This document shows positions 40,934-49,454 of a stretch of 64,000 nucleotides of DNA, one piece after another. Made by a program: the position numbers and the translations under genes. Each line of letters opens with the position of its first letter. Position 1 is the first letter of the stretch. The notes under the pieces were generated by a model that saw only the letters and a program-made list of their open reading frames with translations, ran no database searches and was not told the origin of the DNA. Source of the stretch: Streptomyces sp. 2131.1 (GTDB taxonomy: Bacteria > Actinomycetota > Actinomycetes > Streptomycetales > Streptomycetaceae); NCBI RefSeq assembly GCF_900105515.1, contig NZ_FNSY01000001.1, positions 4,886,001 through 4,950,000 on the forward strand. Direction: 5' to 3'.

Positions 40934-42964
40934 ATGAACAGTGCGGTGTGGCTGCGCGTTGTGGAGCTTCCGGGCAGCGCGTCGGGCTTCGGTGTCCACT
41001 TCGTGGCGGACAAGGGCGTCCAGCTCCTGGTGCCCATGGCGGACGTGGGAGACCTGACGGCTCTGAGGGCCGTATTCGAGAGGCAGGCGACGGAGCAGGA
41101 CCGCCGGGAGGCCGGCGACACTCTCTTCGACGCGGTGTTCGGCGGCGGGCTCGGTTCGCCTTGGGCGGAGTTACGGGCCGGTGCCACGAGGGACGACCCG
41201 TTGCACGTGCTTCTGACCGTCGAGCCCGCGGCTCTGCGCGCGCTGCCGTGGGAGCTGATGCGCTGCCAGGGCACCTGGTTGTGGCGGCGGCCCGAACTGC
41301 TGCTCAGGCGGGGGGTGCCGGCCGCGGGGGCGGAACCGTCGCCCTCGGAACGCGGGCCCAGGCGCGTGCTGGTAGTGGTGGCGACCCCTGCCAGCCAGGA
41401 GCAGATACTCGCCGAGCACGAGATCGCCGCGCTCTCCGGAGTACTGGAGCGGTCCCCGGGACTGGCCCATGTGGAGGTGCTCGACTGCCCGGCGAGTGCC
41501 TCGGTGCTTGCCGAAGCCGTGGAGGAATTCCGTCCGCACGTGGTGCATTTCATCGGACACGGGATGCCGCGATCCGACGGCGGCAGCCCGGAACTCTCCT
41601 TCTCCTCCGACACGGGGGTCCTGTGGACTCTCGCGGCCGAAGACGTCGCGGATCTGTTCGGTAGGCAACCATCCGTCGTGGTGCTGAACGCGTGCCGCAT
41701 CGCCCAGGCCGACCCGTCGGACTGGATAGGCGGAATCGCGCAGGCGTTCCTCGAATCCGGGGTGCGGGCAGTTCTTTCGATGCAGGCCGACATCGAATCG
41801 CAGGCCGCCGTGATCTTTTCGGGCAAGTTCTACGAGGCGTTCGCGGAACACAAACCGCTGGACGTCTGTGTCGCCGTGGCGCGCGCCGAGCTCGGGCGGA
41901 TGCCCGAGAGGACCGGTGCCTGGGCCCTTCCCGTCCTGCTGATGCGCAGCGAGCCCGATGGTGCGCTGCCTCATCTGCTCGCGACGCCGGACAGCTCGGT
42001 GACCGATGTTCTTCGTCACAGGCAGTACGCCGACCTGCAGCTTTTTGTAGGGCGTTCTGAAGAGCGGCGGAACGCCTGGTGGGCTTTGGACGATCCCCGG
42101 GCCGTTCCTTCCGTACCCGAGCGTCATGTGCTCGTGATAGGCAAGCATCCCCGGAGCGGGCACAACCCGACAGGAAAGACCTGGCTGGCGAACTGGTGTC
42201 TTGCCACCTGGTTCCTTCGAGGGCATCACATAATCTCCGTTGACCTGGCGCAGAGGATTTCGGCACCGGGTGGACAGACGGGTGGCGGGTCGAAGAAGGA
42301 CTGGTTGGCTGTGCTGCGCATGATTCGTGAAAGGGCGGTCTCGCCGGATCAGCTCTGCTCGTTACCGAAGGACGTCTTCGGTGAGTTCAACGCGCAGCTC
42401 AACCGACTGGTGTCGGGAGCGGTGAGGCCTCTTGAAGGAGAGGTGTACGGGCAGGAGGACGAATGGGAACCGTTCAATGTGGACGCGGGCCACGCGGATG
42501 AGCGCAAGGCGCAGATTCTGGACGCGTTTCGGCAGGCTCTCTGCAAGGCTGCCGTCACCCGGCCGATCGTCATTGCTCTCGACCATGCCGAAATGGTGAC
42601 GGAAGAGTCGTTGAGCGGCGAGCTCTACCACGGTCTGATCAGGCCCATCGCCAAGGGCGAGGCGACGCCGCTTCGGCTGGTCCTCGTTGCCTCCGAGTTC
42701 TCGCGGCCCGTGGTTCCCGACGCGGACTCGCATTTGGTGGGCCGTGTCCAGGTCGGCGATTTCAAGAAGTCTCACTTCATGCGGCTGGCCAGGGCCTACA
42801 GCAGCCGACTGAAATGTGTACCCAACGCCGCGACTCTCAACTTGCTCCATGCTTATGTCCAGCAGCCGGACGACTACTTTCCGGTAGGGCTCTTCCAACT
42901 GTTCACGCAGAAGAGGATCATCCAGCAGTGGACCGAAGCGGCTCGGGCTCTGGAGGCCCGATGA
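40934..42964 (+). CDS. CHAT-domain cysteine protease fused to a P-loop ATPase
   Basis: This 676-residue protein has a CHAT (caspase-like) protease domain at about 60-345. The PWEL motif is in ALRALPWELM, the catalytic His209 in HFIGHG and Cys254 in VVLNACRIA, so it should be active. A C-terminal P-loop ATPase follows (about 370-670) with Walker A GHNPTGKT (409-416) and Walker B RPIVIALDHAE (Asp550). The hallmark is an ATP-regulated protease as used in bacterial immune and cell-death systems. ATG 40934 is favoured by the GGCGAGG just upstream. Its stop overlaps the next gene by 4 bases. Codon use is less GC-rich than in core genes. Confidence 0.88.
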   Translation: MNSAVWLRVVELPGSASGFGVHFVADKGVQLLVPMADVGDLTALRAVFERQATEQDRREAGDTLFDAVFGGGLGSPWAELRAGATRDDPLHVLLTVEPAALRALPWELMRCQGTWLWRRPELLLRRGVPAAGAEPSPSERGPRRVLVVVATPASQEQILAEHEIAALSGVLERSPGLAHVEVLDCPASASVLAEAVEEFRPHVVHFIGHGMPRSDGGSPELSFSSDTGVLWTLAAEDVADLFGRQPSVVVLNACRIAQADPSDWIGGIAQAFLESGVRAVLSMQADIESQAAVIFSGKFYEAFAEHKPLDVCVAVARAELGRMPERTGAWALPVLLMRSEPDGALPHLLATPDSSVTDVLRHRQYADLQLFVGRSEERRNAWWALDDPRAVPSVPERHVLVIGKHPRSGHNPTGKTWLANWCLATWFLRGHHIISVDLAQRISAPGGQTGGGSKKDWLAVLRMIRERAVSPDQLCSLPKDVFGEFNAQLNRLVSGAVRPLEGEVYGQEDEWEPFNVDAGHADERKAQILDAFRQALCKAAVTRPIVIALDHAEMVTEESLSGELYHGLIRPIAKGEATPLRLVLVASEFSRPVVPDADSHLVGRVQVGDFKKSHFMRLARAYSSRLKCVPNAATLNLLHAYVQQPDDYFPVGLFQLFTQKRIIQQWTEAARALEAR

Positions 42965-45900
42965 CGAACGCCGCGGACATGATGGCCGATCTGGCTCGCA
43001 GACTGGCGTCGGGCGAGAGTCCCGAGGACATCAGCAGGTCACTGGTACCCGAGTCCTGGCGGCCGGCGCTCAGAGCGTGCGCCGCGGCCCGGATGTTCGA
43101 TCCGGCGCTCTACGAGGGGACGCTGCGTCCCTGGGCGCGCCGTGCGACCGGGGAGGAGCCTCCTTCCTGGAACGACCTCGTCGAACAAGGGGCCGTTGTT
43201 CCCGCCAGGTGGCAGCACGGGCAGTATGCGCTGACGGATTCCGATCGGAGTAGTTATTTCCGTGAGTGGCTGAAGCCCACCCCCTCCGGGCTCCTGGCCG
43301 AACTCGAGGAACTGGAAAGGGAAGTTGCGCGGTATTGGGGTGCCGCGGACGATGAAGTCGAGCAACTTCGGCACCTTCTCCTGGGCGCACCGGAACGGGC
43401 CGTCAGTCTGTTCGACCGGCTTTTCGCGCAGGCGGACGAGGACGGGGACTTCGCGGCATGCGAGGACCTGGTCGATGTTCTGGGGGACCCGGACCGCTCG
43501 GTCCGCCTGGCGCCCGAGCTGCGTCAGAGATACCGGGACTGCTCGGGCTATGTCCGTACCCGGTCCTTCTGGGCGGCCGACTACGCCCGCGCGGCGCAGT
43601 ATCTCCCCCCGGACGGGATCGAGGAACAGGCGGAACGCCTGCTGCGGGGCGAGCAGCGGATCTGGCAGATGTACGCGCCCGGCGGCGCGGGCAAGACGAT
43701 GCAACTCCGCTGGCTGGTAGCGCGTCACTGGGTGCCGGCCGGGCGGGATGTGCTGTGCGCCAGGATCGACTTCGACTTCGCCAGTGCCAGAGCGGTCGGC
43801 CGCCATCCCTGGCTCATTCTGCTGGAAATCGCGGAACAAGTAGGGCGCCGATTTCCCGGTAAACTTTTCGAGAGGCTCGAAAGCTACGCTGCTTATCGGG
43901 TGCTTCTCGACCGCCGGCCTTCCAAGCTGGCGAGCGACGTGGCGCGTGACATCGCTCTGCTGAATTCCGAGGCCGTCGAGGACGAGTTGGTCGGCGCCTT
44001 TGCCGACAGGCTCAACCGCGTGCGTCCGGGCAAGCCGGTGGTTCTGGTCGTCGACACCCTCGAAGAGCTCCTGTTGCACGGCTCGGGCGAGGCGGCGCAG
44101 CTGCTGCGTCTGCTTGCCCGCCTGCTCGACCGCTGCCCGGGGCTCCGGGTGATTCTGGCCGGCCGATACGATCTCCGAGAGGCGGTCCCGGACGCTCTTA
44201 CCGTCTTCGGAGACGACGAGATCGCTCACGTCGAGGTTCCACTCTTCACTTCCGGGAAAACGCGTGCCTACCTGGCCCGGCGCGGCATCACCGATCCGGA
44301 GCTGGTGCGCGCCGCGACGTCGAAGGCCCAGGGGCTTCCCTTCACACTGGCGTTGTGCGCGGACGTGATCGAGAGCGATCCCGATATCACGCCGGAGACC
44401 TTGAACTCCTGGGGGGAACCGCACCTTCGATACCTGATCGAGCGAGTTGTCTGCCGCATCGAAGACCCCCAGGTGCGATGGATTCTGCGCTACGGCGTCA
44501 TTCCGCGGCAGCTGCGGTTCGAAGACGTCAAGCAGGTCATGCTGCACTGGCTCTCAGCCGGCATCAGCGGGGTGGAGGAGGTGGACGATCCCCGCACGGA
44601 CGCGCATCACCTGCGCGGCAGCTCCGAGGTCTTCCCCGTCGTATCCGATCAATTGACCGGTTGGCGGCTCGAGAACGCCTGGCAGCGTCTACTCGATTAC
44701 GCAGGCGCGTCCTCCTGGGTGTCCCGGCAGCCGGGAGACGACTCCGTAGTCGTCTTCCATCCCAATGTGGCGGCGCCCATGAGGCAACTGGTCGCCCTTC
44801 AGCCGGTGGCCAGGAAGCTGCACCGCGCGTTCGCGCTTCACTTCGAGAGTCAGGCAGACGCGCACCCCGAGCAGTGGCTCACCTGCACCAGGGAGGCTCT
44901 TTACCATCACTTCCAGGGCGGGCACCCCGATGCCGTGCAGGCTTGGCACAACGCCGTTCGACGGGCCGACGAGCGGAACGACTTCGACGGCATGCGCGAG
45001 CTGGCCGAGGAAGTGCTGGGGCCGGAGTACGTGGAGGGAACAGAGCCCAGACGGCTTCCCGACGGACCGCAGTTGATCAGCCACACCACGCTCATTGCCG
45101 CGCATCTCGTGATAGCCACCTCGCTCGTACTGAAGCAGGCGGAAGAGAACACGTACAACGCCGCAGACCCCCTCTGGAACGAGATCGAGCACAGGATGGC
45201 GGTCGTCGGCGAGCTGCGTGCGAAGGCCCCAGCACCTGACGTGCAGTCGAACAGCGCGGAACAGCTGCTGCGGGCCTGCCTTCTGAGCAGCCGGAACAAG
45301 CATCAGGAGGCAGCGCACATCGTTCAGCAGGCGCTGCGCGAAGAAGAGGAGGACCGGTGGAGGGAACGGCTTCAGGTCACCCTCGCCCGCATTCAGACGG
45401 CACTCCACGACGGTGAAGCGGAATCCACCTACCGCTCGGCTCTCCACACCGCCCACACCCGCAGTGCCACGGCCAGCCAATGGCTCATCTCCCTGGAACT
45501 GGCGCAGCAGCTGGAGCGCCAGGGGAACATCACCAAGGCTGTCGAACTCGAGGATCAGGTCGTCACACCGGCCGGATCCAAGGCATCCGCCGTCCTCACC
45601 CGGAACGCGGGGCGCCACCACGAGCGGACGTCCCCGTTGCAGTCCCGCGCGATGTTGGCCAAAGCCCGCAGCCAGCTCAATTCGTTCGTTCCCACGGAAG
45701 CGCTCGCGACGCTGCAACGGCCGGAGTTACTGGCCGTCCCGCACGCACAGCGTGTTGAGAGATGCCTGCTCCAGTCACGCGCCCACCGGCTCCTGGGGCA
45801 GTCCCAGGAGGCACTCACCGCCCTGGACGAGGCCGAGCAGTCGTCGGCCTCGGGCGAGGGGCCGGCCCGCTTCCGGCACCTCGCCAGGAGCCTCATGGCC

Positions 45901-48123
45901 CGTGCCGCGATCGAGGGCGAGATGCTCGCCGTCGATCGCGCCCAGTCGCTCTTCGACCGTGCGGCCGGTCTCTGGAGTGACCTGGGTTTCCCGCACGGAC
46001 ACCCGCGCTACCTCCTTCTCTACGCACGCTTCCTGGCCCGTGATCTGCAGGACCTGCGTCGTGCGGCGGCCGTACTCGTTCAGTTGCAGACCGCCGACGC
46101 GTCGGGGGGCTGGGCCGTGGAGCGGGCCCTGCTGTGGCACCAGCTGTCCGGCCTGGGCTACCCGGTGCACGATGTCTCGCTGTTGGACGTGCCCGCCGAC
46201 TCCCGGGAGAAGGTCCTGCGCGGAGGCGTGGCGGCCGTACTGAACTCACCGCAGCGGACAGCTGAGCTGTGCCTGGCCCTCGCCACTGTGCAGCCTCCCT
46301 CGGCGCGGCTGGGGGCACTGGCGGGGCTGAGCAGTTTTCCGACACCCCCCGACGAGGCCCCGAGCCCCTCGCATCTGAACGCTCTGCACGCACTGTTCGC
46401 CCCCATCGCGCAGCCTGCCCGGTCGGGGCTCGACTATCAGGTGCAGCTCACCCACCTCGCGCATCTGGGACGACTCGGCGGGCAGAGGGCGCAGGCAGCC
46501 CATCTCTCCGACCGCGCTCATCAGGAACTGCACACCCGGTCCGGCGATCCGCTGTCGGCCTGGCGTCGAGCTCAGGCGCAGATGCTGGCCAGGGGAACCA
46601 CCACCAAGCACGTCAGCGACAGCCTTCTGGAAGTCGCACCGGCGACGGCGCCGTTGTCGTCCGCGGTCGCCCGCTGGTTCCTGGCACAGAGAGCCTCCGC
46701 CACGGCCGAGGAACGCGACGAGCACCTGCGCAGGGCAGTCGCCGACCTGGGCGGGGTGCACCAGGAATCGGCATGGGAGGCACGCATTCTCCATTCCGTC
46801 GGGGAGGACCTGAACGACCGCTCGATGATGAAGGCCGCCGACCGCATGATGGTGAGGCTCGGACATCCCGCGCCGAGAGAACAGGCCCGGAGTCCGCTCG
46901 ATGATCAGGAGCGGCCGGAGACGGACCGCGTGTTCAGCATCGTTCCCGGCAACACGTCCACGGCGGGCCACCAGGCGCTGGCCGACACGCTGCTGGCGGA
47001 CTGGCGTGCGGCAGCGGCGACCATGCTGCCCCGGCTGCGGGAGGTGTGGCCGGGTGCCGACCAGGTCTCGCGTATGCAGGTGCGGTCCGACGATGCCGCT
47101 CTGCACACGTTCCCCTGGGAACTGTCGTCGCTCGCGACGAGCGAGGACGAACACATGGTCCTCTACCGGACCCTCCCCGATGCCGCGGAATCGGCGGATG
47201 TCCGGGCCTTGCAGTCCGCGCTCCGCCTCATGGCCGGCATGGAGATCATCGCTGACGGGGTCTTGGGCGGTGCGACTTTCGCGGCCGCTGCCGCCGCCCT
47301 CAACATTGTGCTGCCCAAAGGAATGAGCGGGACGTCCAGGGCTCTGGTGTCGCTCGCCGGCGCGGCCCTGGTCACCCTTCTGCGGGAAGCGCGGCAGCGA
47401 ACGCGGGCGAAGTTCGGAGCGCGCTCGGTACTCCTGCTGGAGAGCGCGCCGAACGATGCCCTGCTGGACCTGCAGGTGTCAGCCAGGTCCCTTACGGATG
47501 TCTACCGGTCACAGGGATGCGAGGTGCTGCAGGTATCCAGTCCTGCCTCGTTGCCGCCCGCCCGTCGTGGGGCGCCGGCTGTGCTGCATGTACACGCCCC
47601 GCTGAGGATCAAGGGGGGCACGACCCCGTACTTCGACCTGTCGCCGGTCGGACTCAGCCCGAGCGATCGTCTGGACAGCAAGGCCTCGGGGTCGGACCTG
47701 GATCCCGGCAGGCTGGTCCAGTGGCTGGCCGGGTTCGAGCCGGGAACCCAGCCGCTCATCGTTCTCGACCCCCCGCGCCCCAGTTCGTCCGCCGACATCC
47801 CTCTGCAGCTCGTGCTGCGCAACCACTTCGCGGCGATCCTCTTCGCCTCGGGCCTGGTGCCTGCTGCCCTCGGGACCGGACTCGTCAAGGCATCCGAGCT
47901 CCAAGCCATGGTTCTGGCGACCGGGATCGTACGGGAGGCGCCTCTGATGGAGTTGCACAGGGCTCTGCAAGCAGTGGTCCTGCTCCAGACGGATCCAGGC
48001 CGGGGAGACACCAGATGGACGACTACCGACTGGGGCGATGACTCTCTCGAAGCGATCACCGGAACCATGTTCGCCACCCCGTCCGCCCTGCACATCTCGG
48101 ATTCCGAGGCGGACGAGGAATGA
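42961..48123 (+). CDS. Giant STAND ATPase with helical repeats and a C-terminal pseudo-CHAT domain
   Basis: This 1720-residue protein has a helical N-terminal region (about 1-210) of unknown, possibly adaptor, function. A STAND/NACHT-like ATPase follows (about 220-480) with P-loop APGGAGKT (Lys245), Walker B VVLVVDTLEE (Asp365) and the GRYD motif after LRVILA. Long alpha-helical TPR-like repeats occupy about 640-1330. The C-terminal region (about 1340-1715) has CHAT layout: FPWELSS near 1384 and VLHVHAPL near 1541. The catalytic GHG is lost, and the Cys position reads IVLDPPRP near 1603. A hydrophobic Ala-rich insert lies near 1430-1475. ATG 42961 overlaps the previous stop (ATGA). Confidence 0.82.
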   Translation: MTNAADMMADLARRLASGESPEDISRSLVPESWRPALRACAAARMFDPALYEGTLRPWARRATGEEPPSWNDLVEQGAVVPARWQHGQYALTDSDRSSYFREWLKPTPSGLLAELEELEREVARYWGAADDEVEQLRHLLLGAPERAVSLFDRLFAQADEDGDFAACEDLVDVLGDPDRSVRLAPELRQRYRDCSGYVRTRSFWAADYARAAQYLPPDGIEEQAERLLRGEQRIWQMYAPGGAGKTMQLRWLVARHWVPAGRDVLCARIDFDFASARAVGRHPWLILLEIAEQVGRRFPGKLFERLESYAAYRVLLDRRPSKLASDVARDIALLNSEAVEDELVGAFADRLNRVRPGKPVVLVVDTLEELLLHGSGEAAQLLRLLARLLDRCPGLRVILAGRYDLREAVPDALTVFGDDEIAHVEVPLFTSGKTRAYLARRGITDPELVRAATSKAQGLPFTLALCADVIESDPDITPETLNSWGEPHLRYLIERVVCRIEDPQVRWILRYGVIPRQLRFEDVKQVMLHWLSAGISGVEEVDDPRTDAHHLRGSSEVFPVVSDQLTGWRLENAWQRLLDYAGASSWVSRQPGDDSVVVFHPNVAAPMRQLVALQPVARKLHRAFALHFESQADAHPEQWLTCTREALYHHFQGGHPDAVQAWHNAVRRADERNDFDGMRELAEEVLGPEYVEGTEPRRLPDGPQLISHTTLIAAHLVIATSLVLKQAEENTYNAADPLWNEIEHRMAVVGELRAKAPAPDVQSNSAEQLLRACLLSSRNKHQEAAHIVQQALREEEEDRWRERLQVTLARIQTALHDGEAESTYRSALHTAHTRSATASQWLISLELAQQLERQGNITKAVELEDQVVTPAGSKASAVLTRNAGRHHERTSPLQSRAMLAKARSQLNSFVPTEALATLQRPELLAVPHAQRVERCLLQSRAHRLLGQSQEALTALDEAEQSSASGEGPARFRHLARSLMARAAIEGEMLAVDRAQSLFDRAAGLWSDLGFPHGHPRYLLLYARFLARDLQDLRRAAAVLVQLQTADASGGWAVERALLWHQLSGLGYPVHDVSLLDVPADSREKVLRGGVAAVLNSPQRTAELCLALATVQPPSARLGALAGLSSFPTPPDEAPSPSHLNALHALFAPIAQPARSGLDYQVQLTHLAHLGRLGGQRAQAAHLSDRAHQELHTRSGDPLSAWRRAQAQMLARGTTTKHVSDSLLEVAPATAPLSSAVARWFLAQRASATAEERDEHLRRAVADLGGVHQESAWEARILHSVGEDLNDRSMMKAADRMMVRLGHPAPREQARSPLDDQERPETDRVFSIVPGNTSTAGHQALADTLLADWRAAAATMLPRLREVWPGADQVSRMQVRSDDAALHTFPWELSSLATSEDEHMVLYRTLPDAAESADVRALQSALRLMAGMEIIADGVLGGATFAAAAAALNIVLPKGMSGTSRALVSLAGAALVTLLREARQRTRAKFGARSVLLLESAPNDALLDLQVSARSLTDVYRSQGCEVLQVSSPASLPPARRGAPAVLHVHAPLRIKGGTTPYFDLSPVGLSPSDRLDSKASGSDLDPGRLVQWLAGFEPGTQPLIVLDPPRPSSSADIPLQLVLRNHFAAILFASGLVPAALGTGLVKASELQAMVLATGIVREAPLMELHRALQAVVLLQTDPGRGDTRWTTTDWGDDSLEAITGTMFATPSALHISDSEADEE

Positions 48124-49454
48124 CCCGTGTCGACGGGGGCTACAGGCATCGCCGGGAGCATGAGACGCGGCACGTCATCGATGATCTGAGGGCAGAACTC
48201 TCCTCGTGGAGCAGCAGTGCTTCAGAGGGCCGTTCCCTGGAGAAGCACGAGTCGCAAGTCCGTTCCGTTGTTCTGGTGCTGACGACGGTACTCGACCGCA
48301 TCGACCTGATGCCGCCGGACGAACGCGTCCTCCGGGCGGCGGACATCGTCCTCGACCTGCACCACCTGTGGGACTTCTTCAGAAGCAAACTGCTCATCCG
48401 GCAAGTCCCCCGTTACGCAAGGCTGCTCGAAGTCACCGACGAGTTGGCGTGGTCGTTGTACGAACCCGTCATGCTGGCCGCTGCGTCGGAATCCCGGCTG
48501 CGTGAACCGCCTTTGACGTTTCCCAGCCGCCGGCCCGTTCCTTTCGCGACGGCGCGCGGGTCCGACTTCGAGGACCTGCTCTCCGATGGAAAGCAGCGGA
48601 CGATGGACGGCCGCAAGGCGAGCAAGTACCTGCCCGTCCCCCTCATCTCCCTGCCGTGGTCGTCGGGACGCCACCTGCCCTCCCTCCTCGCCGTCGCACA
48701 TGAGACGGCCCACCACATCGAGGACGATTTCGGCCTGACGCCATCGCTGCTCGCCAGACTGAGAAGCGTTACGGGGATGGAGGCCGACCGCCTGCTGCTC
48801 TGGGAGCGGTGGCTCGGAGAGGCGTTCGCGGACATCTGCGCGACCATCGCCTGCGGGCCGGCCTATATCTGGGCGCTGGCCGACGCCCTGCGAACGGCGG
48901 AGGAGCGCCATACGGGAGAGTCCGCCGACTATCCCCCGCATCGTCTGCGGCTCCTGATCTGTCACGCCGCTCTTCCCTCCCTTCAGGAGCCGTACTCGCT
49001 GCCACCCCTTCCGGGGCATCAGGAGTCCGCCGACGCGGAGCCGGGCGCAGTGGTCGAGGCCCTGCTCTCCGACGGAATGCGGGAGCTGGGAGGAAAGGGG
49101 TTGCGGGAACTGATCGGCCTGCGACGCCCCGCGGACATTCCGGAAGAGGTGGCCCGGCTCCGCAACGCACTCCGAACCCGACGTCGTGACGTCCCCGGGA
49201 TCCTCGCCACGGCGACCCTGGCCTTCGTCGCGGACCCCTCGGCCTACGAGGCGGCCGGTATCGGCGAACGGTGCATGAACGAGGTCATCGGTCTCAGGCA
49301 GAAAGGGAAGCGTCACACGGTTTCCGGCGGGCACCGGGGAAGCCAGGAGGGCGACGCGCTCTTCGAGCTGCTGCGCGACCGCGCCGAGGCGTCAGGACCA
49401 CGAGTCCCACCGGCGCGTACCGCACCGGGGAGTGGTCGATACCATTCCGCGTGA
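48120..49454 (+). CDS. HExxH zinc metalloprotease-like protein, last accessory-operon gene
   Basis: This 444-residue protein has a helical N-terminal half and a zinc-peptidase signature: HETAH at about 194-198 (LLAVAHETAHHIED) and GEAFADICAT with a Glu at about 234, about 35 residues later, as in gluzincins. There is no signal peptide, so it should act in the cytoplasm. It may be an effector that cleaves host proteins or a second activating protease. ATG 48120 overlaps the previous stop (ATGA), tying it to the STAND gene. Its own stop overlaps the next gene's GTG start. No named family is recognised. Confidence 0.8.
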   Translation: MTRVDGGYRHRREHETRHVIDDLRAELSSWSSSASEGRSLEKHESQVRSVVLVLTTVLDRIDLMPPDERVLRAADIVLDLHHLWDFFRSKLLIRQVPRYARLLEVTDELAWSLYEPVMLAAASESRLREPPLTFPSRRPVPFATARGSDFEDLLSDGKQRTMDGRKASKYLPVPLISLPWSSGRHLPSLLAVAHETAHHIEDDFGLTPSLLARLRSVTGMEADRLLLWERWLGEAFADICATIACGPAYIWALADALRTAEERHTGESADYPPHRLRLLICHAALPSLQEPYSLPPLPGHQESADAEPGAVVEALLSDGMRELGGKGLRELIGLRRPADIPEEVARLRNALRTRRRDVPGILATATLAFVADPSAYEAAGIGERCMNEVIGLRQKGKRHTVSGGHRGSQEGDALFELLRDRAEASGPRVPPARTAPGSGRYHSA

